The translations under genes and the position numbers were made by a program. 64,000 nt of DNA from Cylicocyclus nassatus (lineage: Eukaryota; Nematoda; Chromadorea; Rhabditida; Strongylidae): the NCBI GenBank assembly GCA_958299035.1, contig CATQJL010000223.1, positions 71,717,006 through 71,781,005 on the forward strand, written 5' to 3'. Numbering within the stretch: position 1 is the stretch's first letter; the number at the start of each line of letters is the position of its first letter. This document shows positions 34,566 to 45,944 of the stretch, one piece after another. Under the pieces are notes generated by a model that saw only the letters and a list, made by a program, of their open reading frames with translations, was not told the DNA's origin and searched no databases.

Positions 34566-35062
34566 CAGGGTGTGCCAAAAAGATGCGCGCACTGTTGGTC
34601 GTTAATAACCCTGTTAGTTACATGTCTTTTGCCAAGCTTAAGGGCGAAGTTCAACTTAGATTTGCGGTATGGAGCAAATTATCAGTCGCTCTTCATTAGT
34701 GTAGGATTACGGTAGAAAATTCGAGAAGGATTTTAAGCCATTGAAAGCGATATTTTGCCAAAGGAAAGCCAAATAAGCCGTTACCTCTTGAACTGGGCTA
34801 AGCAAAGTCGCTGAATCTAAATATGAACAATGCACTTCAGTATAGTGCTTTCTTCATAAGTTCTTTTAGATCTAGGGTAACAATTTTTTCGATGTTCGTG
34901 GAAAATGTGAATAGGCCATCAAAAAAGCTCGAAAAACTGGTTGAAAAGTTATGTAGTGAAATTAGCACGCCTAAAAGCCTTGCTACACAAACTTTCAGAT
35001 TTTTTTTGAAATTATTTCACCGAAAGGCCTATGGCAAGAGTAGGCTAAAATCAGTCGTAACA
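34566..35062. mobile_element. Partial Tc1-like element related to 36469-37148
   Basis: It starts CAGGGTGTGCCAAAAAGATG. The block at 34640-34700 (GTATGGAGCAAATTATCAGT, CGCTCTTCATTAGTGTAGGA) matches 36590-36650 of the complete element. The far end is not recognisable. Confidence 0.55.
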
Positions 35063-35384
35063 TTTTTATAGGGCTAAGTTGATAGTAGTGTCACTCGGTG
35101 CAACAAGTGTTTTTGATTCAAGTGTACCAATTCGCTGCCGCCTCATTTGAAGAAAAGGAAAACGACTGATTTTACCTTATTTTTGCATTCACATTTTCAC
35201 TCACAAAAGCCTTCATAACTCCACACCCAGAAGCACGCAGCAGCTAGCAATAGATTTGGAATCAGCGTTCCAAGCTCTACAAGGCGTTATACACCTCATT
35301 TCGAAAGTCCACTTCGACCGATCTTCCTTCCCTTGTAAGTTGAACCTCGCAGGGAGACGATGCTTATTCAAAAAATAGAAATGT

Positions 35385-35905
35385 TATGTAAAAAAGTTGC
35401 AAAGCTTGGTTGCCAACCTATTCTTAGGAGGACGTGTTTTGTACTCAAGGCACTCGCCGCCAAAGCTCCCAGCCATAGTCGGCACGCGCTCCAAGCTGGT
35501 TTACTGTAGTCCCGCACCCATTCTGCACCGGTGCGCGTGAGCAGTCGCGTGAACGCCGCCTCGTCCACCCTCGACGTCACGACGCCCCGCGATAAGGTGT
35601 AAAATTACGGAAAACTTTTCCTTTTTCTCTTTTTCTTGAATTGGTTTCAGGTTTCTTTTACTTGCAAATAAGAACAAGGGAATGTTGAAATGACAATCTC
35701 TTATCAAACCAAATTTCAACGCGACGCTTAGTCGACGCGGCGAGGGTGGACGAGGCGGCGTTTGCGTGACTGCTCACGCGTACCGCTGCAAAATGGGTGC
35801 GGACTACCGTAACCAGCTTGGCGCGCGTGCCGATTATGGCGGCGAGCTTAGCGGCGAGAACCTTGTAGTATAACGTTATGCCGCCCATTATTAAGAGTGG
35901 GAACA
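35385..35905. repeat. Inverted-repeat element, about 520 bp
   Basis: GAACGCCGCCTCGTCCACCC (about 35551) is the complement of GGGTGGACGAGGCGGCG at about 35746. CGGCACGCGCTCCAAGCTGG pairs with CCAGCTTGGCGCGCGTGCCG. The overlapping minus-strand frames at 35368-35906 come from the arms. Confidence 0.8.
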
Positions 35906-36345
35906 AACATTACACCCAAACTTTCTGTGTGATGTGAAAACTGGCAGATCTTTGCAATAGCTAGTGAAAGTACATTCAGTCACGCCAGTTGTACTCCAAT
36001 TCATAGTAGAATTCGTTTGTTGTGAATGTTGTGTTGTAAAAGTTCGCGGTAAAATGCACTCGTCATTCAGATGCGGTAAAAAGAGCAGTGTCATCAGAAG
36101 AACGAACATACAAACAGCACTACAGCTTTGTTGATGAACATATGACGTGGGCTTCACGTGCTATACAAATCGATTTTTAGAAACTGGATAGAATACTTGA
36201 AAATCTGCTCCACCACCAAGGACTCGGATGTACCCATGGATCCTGGACTAAAATTCACTAATCATATCGATTAAGCAGTCAACCTTATGCGCTAACATCC
36301 CTGCGACGAAGGGGCGGTGTCCCACATTATGAAGGAGCCGCTTGA

Positions 36346-37271
36346 AGACAGAGGCAAAGACGTAATCCAAATATACACTTCTACACTCTAAACACTACAT
36401 CGCCAAGGGTTTGAGCCGAGTCTCATCGGTAGGCATTTAATAAGCTGAATTCTCGTCGACACTTTCTACAGGGTATCCCAAAAAATGTACCTACTGTTTG
36501 ATTGTAAATAACTCTTTTGTAATGAGGTGTTTCGAAAAGCTTTAGGTATCATTTTGTAGAGCGAGGTTCTTGCAATTAGATTTACAGTACGGAGCGAATC
36601 ATCTATCGCTCTTCATTACTGTAGGATTATGGCGAACTTCGGACAAGGGTTTTAGGCCATTGGAAGCTGTATTCTGACTCGGAACGACTCCGAACAAGGT
36701 TAAATTTTTATACTACGGTAATGGAAGTCGCTGATTTCGAATTCGAAAATTTCACTTCACTGTAATGCTTCTTTCCAAAATTATCCCAGGTGAGCCGTAA
36801 CAGCTGAATTCCCAGTACTTGTTGAAAATGTGATCACACCGTCAAAAAAAAAAGCCGAATACACTTGTAAAAAGTTATTAGGTGGAATCAGCATGCGCGA
36901 AAACCCTAATACACGATTTTTCAGACTTTTTGAAAAAAATTTGTTAGGCGGTGTATCTCACAATGGTTCCATATGCTGGAAGTTCGTACCGTAATCCTAC
37001 AGTAATGAAGCTCGATCGATGATTCGCTCCATACTGCAAAACTAAGTCTAGCCTCGCTCTACAAAATGGTGCTTAAAGCTTCTCGGAACACTTTATTACA
37101 AGAGAGTTATTTACAATCAAACCGTAAATACATTTTTTGGATACCCTGTATAGAGTGCCGAGGCGAATTCAGTTTATTGAATGCCTACTAATGAGACTCG
37201 GTTCAAGTCCTTGCGATGTATTGCTCAGAGTATAGAGGTGTGGATTGGATTGCGTCTTTGCTTTCGATTTC
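36346..37271. repeat. Palindromic element split at its centre by a Tc1-like insertion
   Basis: The left arm 36346-36468 and right arm 37149-37271 are inverted copies: GAGCCGAGTCTCATCGGTAG pairs with CTACTAATGAGACTCGGTTC. The whole space between the arms is occupied by the TA-flanked element 36469-37148, so the palindrome is older than the insertion. Confidence 0.8.
36469..37148. mobile_element. Tc1-like element, 680 bp, TA duplication
   Basis: The termini CAGGGTATCCCAAAAAATGT and ACATTTTTTGGATACCCTG are complements apart from one missing base, and both sides carry TA (36467-36468, 37149-37150). Inner blocks such as TAATGAGGTGTTTCGAAAAG are also mirrored. No transposase is present. Confidence 0.85.
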
Positions 37272-40200
37272 GACTTACTTGCAAAGAGCTATGACTTGCG
37301 AGTGAACATTGGATTTTCAGGCCGCCTAATAGAAATGGTTCATTATCCCCGTACTACAAAAACAGCGTTTTAGTTGTACAACACAATGATAGGATTCTAT
37401 GATGGCTTTGTGGCTTACGGTGTGCTGCGCTGTAGGCTTAAAATGTGGGTGCTTTGAGATTCAATATCTTAAAAAATCAAGGGGGAAATAGTGAAAATCT
37501 TGTGGATTTAGCGACTATTACAGAAACTCTATGTTGCCGTTGTATGAGTGTGAGCTACACATTTGATCTATGGGTACACCCATTAACTCTTTATGTTGAA
37601 ATTTAACTGCAGCACTGTATGCACAGAGAAATTAAAGAATAAGAGTAAAATAAAGTCGCACATAAAACCAGCAAAATCTTGAGTCCTGGCTGGCTTAGAA
37701 GAGAGCGCAAAAGAGGTCTGGAAAAATATCGAAGAATATTTCTACTTTTTGTCATACTGCCTGGGCCATTGCATCGGATTTACCCTTACTCATAAAAAGC
37801 TTCTAGAAAATCATTGTTGTTAGTGTTATACTCCATTGAGGTTCTGCACATTGAACATTGGTTCAGTTTGAAAGCGCCTGTAGCAATATGCACTTCTCAA
37901 TCGCCCATTATATTCAACAAACAGCAACTCTGACAATTATCTAAACATAAGAAGCAGTTGTTTCAAAATCATAGGTGGTTGTATATGAGCTACATCTTAA
38001 TTTCTTGAGTACTGAGACCTACAAATCTCATAGTTGGCTATTCATACGCTATTTCTATTAGTACACAAGTTGTCACGCGTATCCATATATGTGCATATTG
38101 AAAATAATTTAAAATGTAATCAAGTGATCAGTCGGATTCCAAACATTAGAGCAAGCCATGACGCAAATGCGGGAAAGAGTGTGGTGAAACCGCTGCACTA
38201 TTTGAAATAGTTCTGGCTCGTTCACAGTTCGTCGTATGATCACAACGCGTGAAGCCCATATAAAGAAGAAAGGTTTGTTTGCTGTAGTTCAGTAGTCATC
38301 TATTTCTCAACATATATCAAATTTTTACTTTTGTACTAATCCATCATATTTTCTTCAATGAACCGGTTTCAAAGATTTTCAACCGAGACCCCGTCTCCGC
38401 GAATCCCGTGCAGCCGCGAATTTCGCGAATCCTGCAAATCACGCAGTTTTGGACTCATTCCATTGCTACAACTGTAGTTGATCTACTGCCCGCGATTATG
38501 TGAACATAATTATCCATAAGTAACTAACATTTTTTTATGAACAGATTTCTTATATTATTGGGTAGCATTACGTACTTTTGACATGGACGTTGAATTCGTT
38601 ATATTTCAAGAACTGAAGCACATATAAGTCAGTGCCGACGTAACAATTTTGTTCGAGCGAGATGGGGGGGGGGGAGGTAGGGTAGAATTTCTCGTTAAAA
38701 AAGGCGTAACATTAATCACCTTTCAGAAACCTTTTGCTTTTATAACTGAATCTCTATAGACTTTTCGCGTGTTACGTTAAAGTATGTTGGAACTCAAAAG
38801 TTTGCTTTACATATGAGCCAATATTATATATTATTGCATAATTGTGACTGCCAAACGAATAGAATATTTCTAAACGAGAGAATGGTTATCCTTAATCCAT
38901 TGCTATCGTGAGTTGGTAATTTTGAAATGTTTACAAATTCAAGAATTCAATATATTTTTTGGGTGGAGTGGTACACCGCTCGTAGGTACTTCTTCAAATA
39001 CTTAACAGTCTCTTTTCAAGAACCGTTCCCTCTCGAAATTGCAGAAATAAAATGGATCGAGTCATTATTTCGGTGTCATTGAGCGGAGTAGGTAATTTGA
39101 GCCAAAAATGATCACTTTTGAACGTAAGCTTGCTAAATAGCATCTCGAAAAGCATTAGTATTCTTTTCAATCACTTTTCTGTCTCTTGTCAAAAAAGAAC
39201 TTTTTGTGCTAAGACTTCTGTATCTTTTCAAGCTCAACATTATTTTTGAACATAAAGTTGCTGCTCCTGAGCAGAAATTCCCAAAAATTATAGTTTGAGT
39301 GACAAACAGTCAACAGTTTTATCAAATTATTTTCACCGGTATGTGATAACAGTGAGGCGTAAGCTGCAAATTCATCACATCATGGATAGCTGAAAGTCTG
39401 TCAAGGGAAGTGTCAGAATCGCAGTAATCTTTTGACATGAAATTAATCAGAATCTGAAGCATTTGAAGCATTTTAAGCAGTCTGAAAGGCTCAAAATCAG
39501 CTTTTCTTAGCTGCAAAACGAGCCTGGGAGTTATGAGGATTTTAATCATCAATTTCACATTGTTTGAAAAAACAATGTGATTAGGAAATTCTTTGGGTAC
39601 TTGTTAAGCATTAAAGCATAACAATGGAGAAAGAGTAGAAATGTCTAAAGCATCGATCAACTGTTTTATCCATGTTTGAGACCAAAATACGTGGACTATG
39701 AGACTATGATAGTTTTGGCTATTTCCATCGTTGTAAGTTTCTTGCAAATTTTCAATAACTCCCGCCCAGATTTTTCTGCAGCTAAGGAAGGCTATTCTCT
39801 AATCAGCGTTCCAAGCTGCTTTAGATGATTCCTATCTCTCTCATGTCAAAAGCCCATTGAGACTTCTAACACTTCCCCTGTGAGTTCATTCACCCACAGA
39901 GCACATGATGATATTTGAAAAATTGTACTTTTTTGCTTTAAACAAGCAGTCTAATTTTCTTGAATTTGACATTTCACATTCCATACCTTTGGATTTACTA
40001 ATGTGATATATCGAGATTTGTCGGTGCATAGTGTAACATGAACTTAAGTTCAAATCGCTTAGCAGCTTTTTTGTGGCACTAGCAAAATTGAGCCGTTAAT
40101 ACTGGCGCGCACTGTAGGTAACTCAAACTCCACCAAAAAATTTGTAAACTTTCTATGCCGGAGAAGATATGTAACAACATAGTCGCCTGTGTGAAATCGC

Positions 40201-40336
40201 AAGCGAATCAAGTTAAGCTAAAACATGGTTGAAAATGCTTCAAATCAAACTCATCAATCAACACGTCACAACTTCAGTCGTGGTTTGAACATCCGCAATA
40301 GTTTCTCTGTAACTTCTTAAAATGAACTTTTTTCAG
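37272..40336. other. Gene-free stretch of 3 kb
   Basis: AT-rich with a G run at 38664-38675. A minus-strand frame of 78 codons at 39322-39558 follows a CGTTTTGCAG acceptor-like site, but nothing else supports a gene. The end of this stretch holds the promoter of the gene that starts at 40341. Confidence 0.35.
40331..40336 (+). promoter_or_regulatory. Probable spliced-leader trans-splice acceptor
   Basis: TTTCAG, extended upstream to TTTTTTTCAG, ends 4 nt before the ATG at 40341. In nematodes an acceptor with no upstream donor this close to a start codon usually marks SL1 addition. Confidence 0.55.
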
Positions 40337-40340
40337 AAAG

Positions 40341-40940
40341 ATGATAGTGTCAGAGTTGATACTCCTTCTCTTCGTGACATGTGTCGCCAAAGAAGCCGAA
40401 AGTCAATTAATTACCATACTTGAACCTGGCAGGAAGGCCGAAGTCGCGGCAGCGCACGAAAATGTTACTGATCCTGGAAAAAAAGAGGATGCGGCTGTTA
40501 GCAGCAGTGGTGAAGGCAGTAGCAGCAGTGGTGAAGGCAGTAGCAGCAGTGGTGAAGGCAGTAGCAGCAGTGGTGAAGGCAGTATCAGCAGTGGTGAAGG
40601 CAATAGCAGCGTTGGTGAAGGCGTCATGGTTGGTACAGACCCCAACAAGGTACGTACGCTTTTTGACCCAGGATTTCTGAGTTACTTGAAGGCCTGAATA
40701 ATTTAAATAATATTGCAGAATGTCTCTGATCCAAGCCAGGCAGAGGAAGTGAGAGAAGTTTCAAAGCCCGTAAGGGTTGTGCGGTCCGCCAAGGAGAGAA
40801 GCAAGAGGAACAAAAGCAGATGCAGGGGAAGGAGAGGGAGCTGTAGCCGACGACCAAGTAGAAAGAAGAATGGTAGAAAGAATTCGCGGAATGGCAGACA
40901 AAGGAGGAACTCCAAAGGAAGGTCGCGCCGACGCCGCTGA
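40341..40940 (+). CDS. Secreted Ser-Gly-Glu-Gly repeat protein, chondroitin proteoglycan core-like (176 aa, 2 exons)
   Basis: The exons are 40341-40649 and 40719-40940, joined in phase 0 across a 69-nt intron (AAG|GTACGT...ATATTGCAG). Residues 1-22 form a signal peptide (LILLLFVTCVAKEAESQ). Residues 55-94 are a heptad repeat with SGEG at 56, 63, 70, 77 and 84 and a degenerate VGEG at 91, encoded by a 21-bp tandem repeat. SGxG next to acidic residues is the known attachment consensus for chondroitin chains, and clustered SG sites define nematode CPG core proteins, so a glycosaminoglycan-bearing extracellular protein is the best inference. Residues 104-176 form a highly basic tail with C138 and C145 and many Arg/Lys clusters. 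N-glycosylation motifs are NVT, NSS and NVS. The pairing of a polyanion carrier with a polycation tail is unusual. The gene at 31025-31665 shares the tail layout and intron phase. Confidence 0.75.
40500..40622 (+). repeat. Coding tandem repeat, 21-bp unit, about six copies
   Basis: The unit is GGTGAAGGCAGTAGCAGCAG plus T. The first four copies are nearly identical; the last two carry substitutions (ATC for AGC, AAT for AGT, GTT for AGT). In frame it encodes GEGSSSS. Confidence 0.9.
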
Positions 40941-41245
40941 AGCAGCTAAAAAACATTTTTTCGATTGCGATTTCATGACATCACTGCCGCATATCGCTGA
41001 GTCAAGAACTGAAAAATTTTCATTTTTGATCTGTTTGCCATCAATAACACGAAATTTGAATTTTCTTTTCCTTAGTCATCTCATTGAGAGTCTTGGAGGG
41101 GTCTACTTGTAGCCCTTTTACTCTGCACTTGTCATTTAGCATTTTGTTTTGATTATACTCAAAAGTCTCGAAGTTTTCGCATTTTGGCGGATGGTTGCAA
41201 AACGTTTTGAAAGCGACTTTCATATGAAGACGTTAAGAGCATTGT
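40941..41245. other. 3' flank of the SGEG gene
   Basis: No canonical AATAAA is close to the stop. Nothing else is supported. Confidence 0.3.
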
Positions 41246-41636
41246 CCGGACAGATTTGGAGCACCTATTCTTAACGCATTACCAAAGCAGGCTTCCCATG
41301 CAAGCCATGGCCCATCTGCTCGTGCAAAGTACCGTTTCTGGAGCGAACACCTCCAGAAGTGTAAACAGCCCCCCTTCACTATCGTCCTTACCGGCAGGAG
41401 ATCGCATTGGGACACACTGCTGCAGCCAATGACAGCGTCGCAGAGGCCGTCTCTGGAACTTTCTGCTTCGGCAAGGCGATTGTGAATTAAGGGGCGCCTC
41501 TGTTTAACTTCTGAAGCTGTAGTCTCGCTCCAGAAGCAGTATGTATTTTGCACTAGCCGTCGCGATATGGCTTGCATGAGGAGCCCGCTTTGGTAAACAC
41601 TGGAACTAGGCGCTCCCAAATCTGCCCTGAGACTGC
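41246..41636. mobile_element. TIR element, about 390 bp
   Basis: CAGATTTGGAGCACCTATTC at the left is matched by GCGCTCCCAAATCTGCCCTG at the right. ATGCAAGCCAT and CTTCTGGAGCGA blocks continue the inverted similarity. The 136-codon minus-strand frame here is a by-product. Confidence 0.75.
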
Positions 41637-43827
41637 CTTTCATGAGAAGTGTTGGGTGAATCTTTGTTCCAGGTTTTCTTTGTACTATGAAATAAAAATT
41701 GTGAGCTTGAAACCGTGCTTGATTTGTCTAAATGACTATGTACTCAGTCAATACAGAAATGTTGAAAGTATGGAATGTTTAGAGCTATTTCACCATAGAT
41801 CACCTATAGAAAGTGAGTGTTTCACCCACTTCTGTTGGCAGGTTAATACGAGATCTCCATCTGTCCTTCCGACTTCCCCAAAAGGATCTTTAACTCATAA
41901 GGGGTATTGCGAGGAGCGGCCTCGAGGTACCCCTTACGAGCCCAAAGGCTTCGGGCTTCAGTAGAGAATGTACATTTTCTTTTCAGCGCACATTTTTATC
42001 GAAATTCCAATGACTCAGTTGCCCATTACATGCTCTATCAATACTGTCACTTGTCCCTTGACCGCCACTTTGAAAAGTTGGTGTTTTCCTACAAGTAATA
42101 CGTTTAATGCCTCGTATTGTACTACCATTCTGGTCAAGAATCTGCGGTGAAAGCAACGACTCTATTACAATGAGTACCGTATATCTAGCTCAGTTATGCA
42201 AAGTTTATAGTGCTTCGACGTGCCATCTCCCTTTGCGAAATTGTACAAAATCTTAAAACATATTCCCACTTTGATGGTCGACAATCCCTTTTCCCAATGT
42301 CTTCCGCCGATTTTTTACCAACAGGACTAAGGTGATAACTTCATATAACTCTTACAGTACGAAAATGTAAAACAGAACACTTACCTCATCTTTGCTAGGC
42401 AATTACGGTGAGAGCTTTGAAGGCCCTCACGTTACACGCTGTTAAAATCTACAGGAAAAAGCCTTTTCAGCACCGAGTCGACTGATTTTATATGAGCACC
42501 TATACAGCCTTCAAAATTAATTACGCAGCCTTACAAGAAAACTATTACACATTCACTTCTGAGATCAGCTTATTCTGAACATCCATAACAAAGGATCCGA
42601 AGCCTCCAGATTTTTGCATCAACAGCTAGTTCAGTATGGTTTTAGCTGTTGGATCATCCTAACTGATTTTAGGCTTTTCTTATTGTAAATCTAATGTTAT
42701 TTGGTTAGCAAGCTTATAGTAGCTGAACTTCACCAAAAACATAAAAAGAAGAGAATTATTGGCTATTAAATAGATGTACCCAAACAGCAAACGAAGATCA
42801 GCTCTGTGAAAAAGAGCTGCGCCTGCGAATAAATTTGGACACAACTTCTACAAGCACCTTCGAACTGATTACCGCTCTTGCTTCGATAAGTGCATTCCTC
42901 GTGAGAGATTGATATTCAAGATCTTATGAACAAATAATTTCAATTATGGGAAAAACCAATAAAACTGCTTTCATCGTTTTCATCTATTAAAGGTTGATCA
43001 AGCATGAGAAGACCAGCTCTGAATAGTCAGTAGTTGGGTGTAGATACCAGTATTTTGTAACAATGAAGCACTAAAGCTTTGTCCAGATCATGCCTCGGCA
43101 ATAATGGCATACCTGCTATGAGTATCGTCTTTTAAGGGCATTCTCGCATTTTCGATTCGCTGAACAATTCTTTACGCTCAATAAAATAGTCCTATGTAAT
43201 TCGCAGTACCATTACTTTCTACATATCCCACAACTGCAAATGTGGTTGAAACTAACTCCATTTATGGAGTTCTTATATAATGAATAGAACAAGCCATACT
43301 TGGTAGACTCGCTTTATTTGATACGGCGACACAAAACATGAAACATTTTTGGTTATACAACTGCTGTTGAACGTACGTTGTAAGAGAGATTTCGCATTTA
43401 GTGTAGTAGGTTAGTTTTTTTTTTTGTCTTTCAGAAATCTGGAGATTCAAAAAGAGAAGAGATATGATTAAATGTCGGAGAAATGCACACCAAAGTATGT
43501 TGTCTGTCCTAGTATCGACAGTGAAAAGGGCCCTGAGTACCATCTCAGACAATTATGGCGAGCACCCGCCGACCACCTACGGGCGACAATATTGTGGTTT
43601 CCTTGAATTAAACATTGTCTCCGACAGCAAAGGTACAGAAGCAAAACTATGGACACCTGAGGGCAGTGTCCCAGTGTCCTGGTAGATTTTGCACTTCCAC
43701 CTTCATGCATAATTTAGGCCTTTTCGACACGCAGAACAAATCTGAGCCTTGAACCGGGTGAAAATCCGTTTTTGGGTCGCTTATCCAATTTTCGGAAGGC
43801 AGCTCGGACAAAAGTTCCACTTATCCT
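41637..43827. other. Gene-free stretch of 2.2 kb before the N gap
   Basis: A small hairpin at about 41877-41960 pairs AAGGGGTA with TACCCCTT and CCCAAAG with CTTCGGG. Open frames are short and lack motifs. Confidence 0.35.
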
Positions 43828-43850
43828 NNNNNNNNNNNNNNNNNNNNNNN
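43828..43850. other. Assembly gap, 23 N
   Basis: There are 23 undetermined bases. The right side begins GGCCTTCAAAAGG, like the inside of the TTTTGGGTG-family terminus, so a collapsed fold-back repeat may be hidden here. Confidence 0.95.
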
Positions 43851-44880
43851 GGCCTTCAAAAGGAGATACGGGCCTGTGATACGTATCACAAGCCGCCCCT
43901 TCGTATCACAATCCGCCCCTGAGGACGAACGCAGTTGCAGCTCCTCCTGCTGGGAAGCTGGGGATGAACAATTCAAAACTCGTCCGCACTCTCAAAACGG
44001 GGTCCTCAGGAAATGGATTTTTTGAAGGTATCAGACAATTTGGATTTCACCATTGTAAGCAGGTCCATGGAAAGGCTTCATAATGGCAGAACCATGAGAA
44101 GCGAAATTTTGCCCGGACGCTGCCTTCAAAGGCAGTGTCCAGGCTAAGTCCAACCCGCTCCGTTCAGTGTCAATCCTAAATGTAGGCCTCAGAAAAGCCT
44201 GGAACTCCCTGGCTGGGCGGAGTCTGATGTTAGACTTCGCCCAGCCAGGGACTGCCTCCCAACAAGTATTGACATGGCAGTAAGAGGGCGCTGCAGTTGC
44301 AGTTGCAACAGTGCAGTTGCTTTTTGCGGTTCGCCTCCTTCGAATGACGAATCCACGACAGCATACAGCCGTTTTCAATACGTATTGGTTTTTTCTACCG
44401 TATGCCTTCCAGCCTCAACATGACGTGGATTGGTGGGAATTGGTGTGGATTGGTGCGGCGCCGCCGAGAAAAGCAACGCGGCGCAAACCCGAAGCGATGC
44501 GGCGCCTCACCAATCCATACCAATCCATACCGATCCCCACCAATCCACACCAATCCACGTCATGTTGAGGCTGGAAGGCATACGGTAGAAAAAACCAATA
44601 CGTATTGAAAACAACTGTACGCTTGAGTTGCAGTTGCAATTGCAATCTATCATGCAGTTGCAGCTGCTCCTCGCTGGCCAGCCGACGGAACGAGCGAATC
44701 GAAACTCGTCCGCGCCCTCGACACAGGTTCCTTAGGAATCGGTTTTTTTGTGAATTTTTGAATTTTGAATCTTTTTAATCAAGTTGAATCAAGTTCGGAA
44801 CTGTAATCAGAGCCACCGAAAGGCCCCAGGATGACGAAAACATGGGGGCCAAATTCTGGGTGGACGCTGCCTTCAAGGGG
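43851..44880. mobile_element. TTTTGGGTG-family element, partly in the gap
   Basis: The right end (about 44832-44880, CAAATTCTGGGTGGACGCTG) matches the termini of 20976-21350. GCAGTTGCAGCTCCTCCTGC near 43932 recurs as GCAGTTGCAGCTGCTCCTCG near 44655, and AAACTCGTCCGC recurs in both places in direct orientation. A minisatellite hairpin (44284-44640) lies inside. Confidence 0.5.
44284..44640. repeat. Hairpin with 10-bp TTGGTGTGGA arrays
   Basis: The left arm includes CAATACGTATTGGTTTTTTC, TACCGTATGCCTTCCAGCCT and degenerate TTGGTG(T/G)GGA units. The right arm is the complement, with CCAATCCA(T/C)ACC arrays. The centre near 44490 is GC-rich (GCGGCGCCGCC and GATGCGGCGCC). CAGTTGCAGTTGCA motifs close the outer edge. 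Confidence 0.85.
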
Positions 44881-45019
44881 ATTGTAGTAAATGGCATGTG
44901 TGGGAGAGGCTGGGGCAGAGTTTGCCATTTTTGGATTATCTTATTTTCGCTTTCTATGCGCGGAAGGAATTCAGTAAAAGCAAATTTGAGTATTACTATG
45001 TGTCTACAGTATAATGACC

Positions 45020-45227
45020 AAGTTGGAGATCCGTAGGTTTTTTTTCGTAATCCTATTTTCAGGTGTCAATTTTTTCGATTGTGTCTTCAAACATTACATA
45101 GAATGCACCTAGGCGAATCCTTGGCGGTCATTTTGTAGAGCTTCATTTGCTCTATCGAATGACACCCTAAGCATATTGAAAATTTTTTGAATTATTTGAA
45201 AAACGATTTATTTTTGGGACAACCTAA
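45020..45227. mobile_element. Right-end fragment of the mariner-related fold-back family
   Basis: It ends GGGACAACCTAA at 45227, followed by TA, and carries TTGTAGAGCTTCATTTGCTC TATCG, the inverse of the internal motif in 32414-33361. The left terminus is not found. Confidence 0.6.
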
Positions 45228-45240
45228 TATAATTGTTCGC

Positions 45241-45550
45241 ATGCAATATGCTGTAACTTGTTTATTACTAGCACTTAGGTTGAATGTAATTCATCCAATA
45301 CTGGCCATCAATTGCTGACTTCACTGCTTTCTAACATTTGGGAAATTGTAAACAAGCTAGGACTACACAAATCACAGTATTGATAATCTTGCAGCCAAAT
45401 AATGATCAAGCAGCCATTAGTTGTGCAAGTGCAACTGCACATATGACCACGAGTGGTGTAAATGTATGCGATGCCATAGCAGTTGCAATGAATGTGTCCG
45501 TTAGACAAAAGCAGTTATTCAGAGTAGAGAGTTTTGTTATGTTGATTTAA
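45241..45550 (+). CDS. Weak candidate two-exon secreted peptide
   Basis: The ATG at 45241 opens a short hydrophobic N-terminus (MQYAVTCLLLALRLN) that could splice at AAT|GTAATT to an exon after ATCTTGCAG (45391). That exon reads on to TAA at 45548-45550, with AATAAA 4 nt beyond. The mature part would be Ala/Val-rich with two cysteines. The donor is poor and the start is 14 nt from a transposon end, so the 5' part is doubtful. Confidence 0.2.
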
Positions 45551-45944
45551 CAATAAAATGCCGCTTTTGCAAAAGCCACGTCAGTCGTCGGTCCTTACTC
45601 AAAACATGAAATGGAAAACGTTATATACAGCTACCGCGCTCTAGAAAACGATTCTGAACTTGTCACAGAGCTTATTTCCAAAAGCTTGTTTCTATTTCTA
45701 AATTTTCAAAAATTGCTATGCATGCAAATCCTAATGCTAGGCATTTTACACATAATCGTGCTGTGATCTCTGACGGCTTCGAACATAAGTGCTTTCATCC
45801 ACAAGATGCCAGTCTCTTCCTCAATGGTCAAAGTCTACATCTAGACTGTCTTAATTGTACACAGTAAAATGCTAACGCATACACTCTTAACTATTCTTGA
45901 ATTTATCAAGTAGTTATCATAATCTGTAAATAACTTACTTAGCG

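Noticed and set aside
34163..34654. 163-codon minus-strand open frame
   Set aside because: The frame runs through consensus GTAAGT donors and CAG acceptors; the spliced three-exon reading fits the splice sites better than one long exon.
39322..39558. 78-codon minus-strand frame after a CGTTTTGCAG acceptor
   Set aside because: There is a single weak feature, with no second exon, motif or start context.
40403..40648. Minus-strand Leu/Pro-rich repeat protein
   Set aside because: It is the antisense reading of the SGEG tandem repeat; no splice or start context supports it.
41233..41643. 136-codon minus-strand frame
   Set aside because: It covers the TIR element at 41246-41636 from end to end and has no protein motif.
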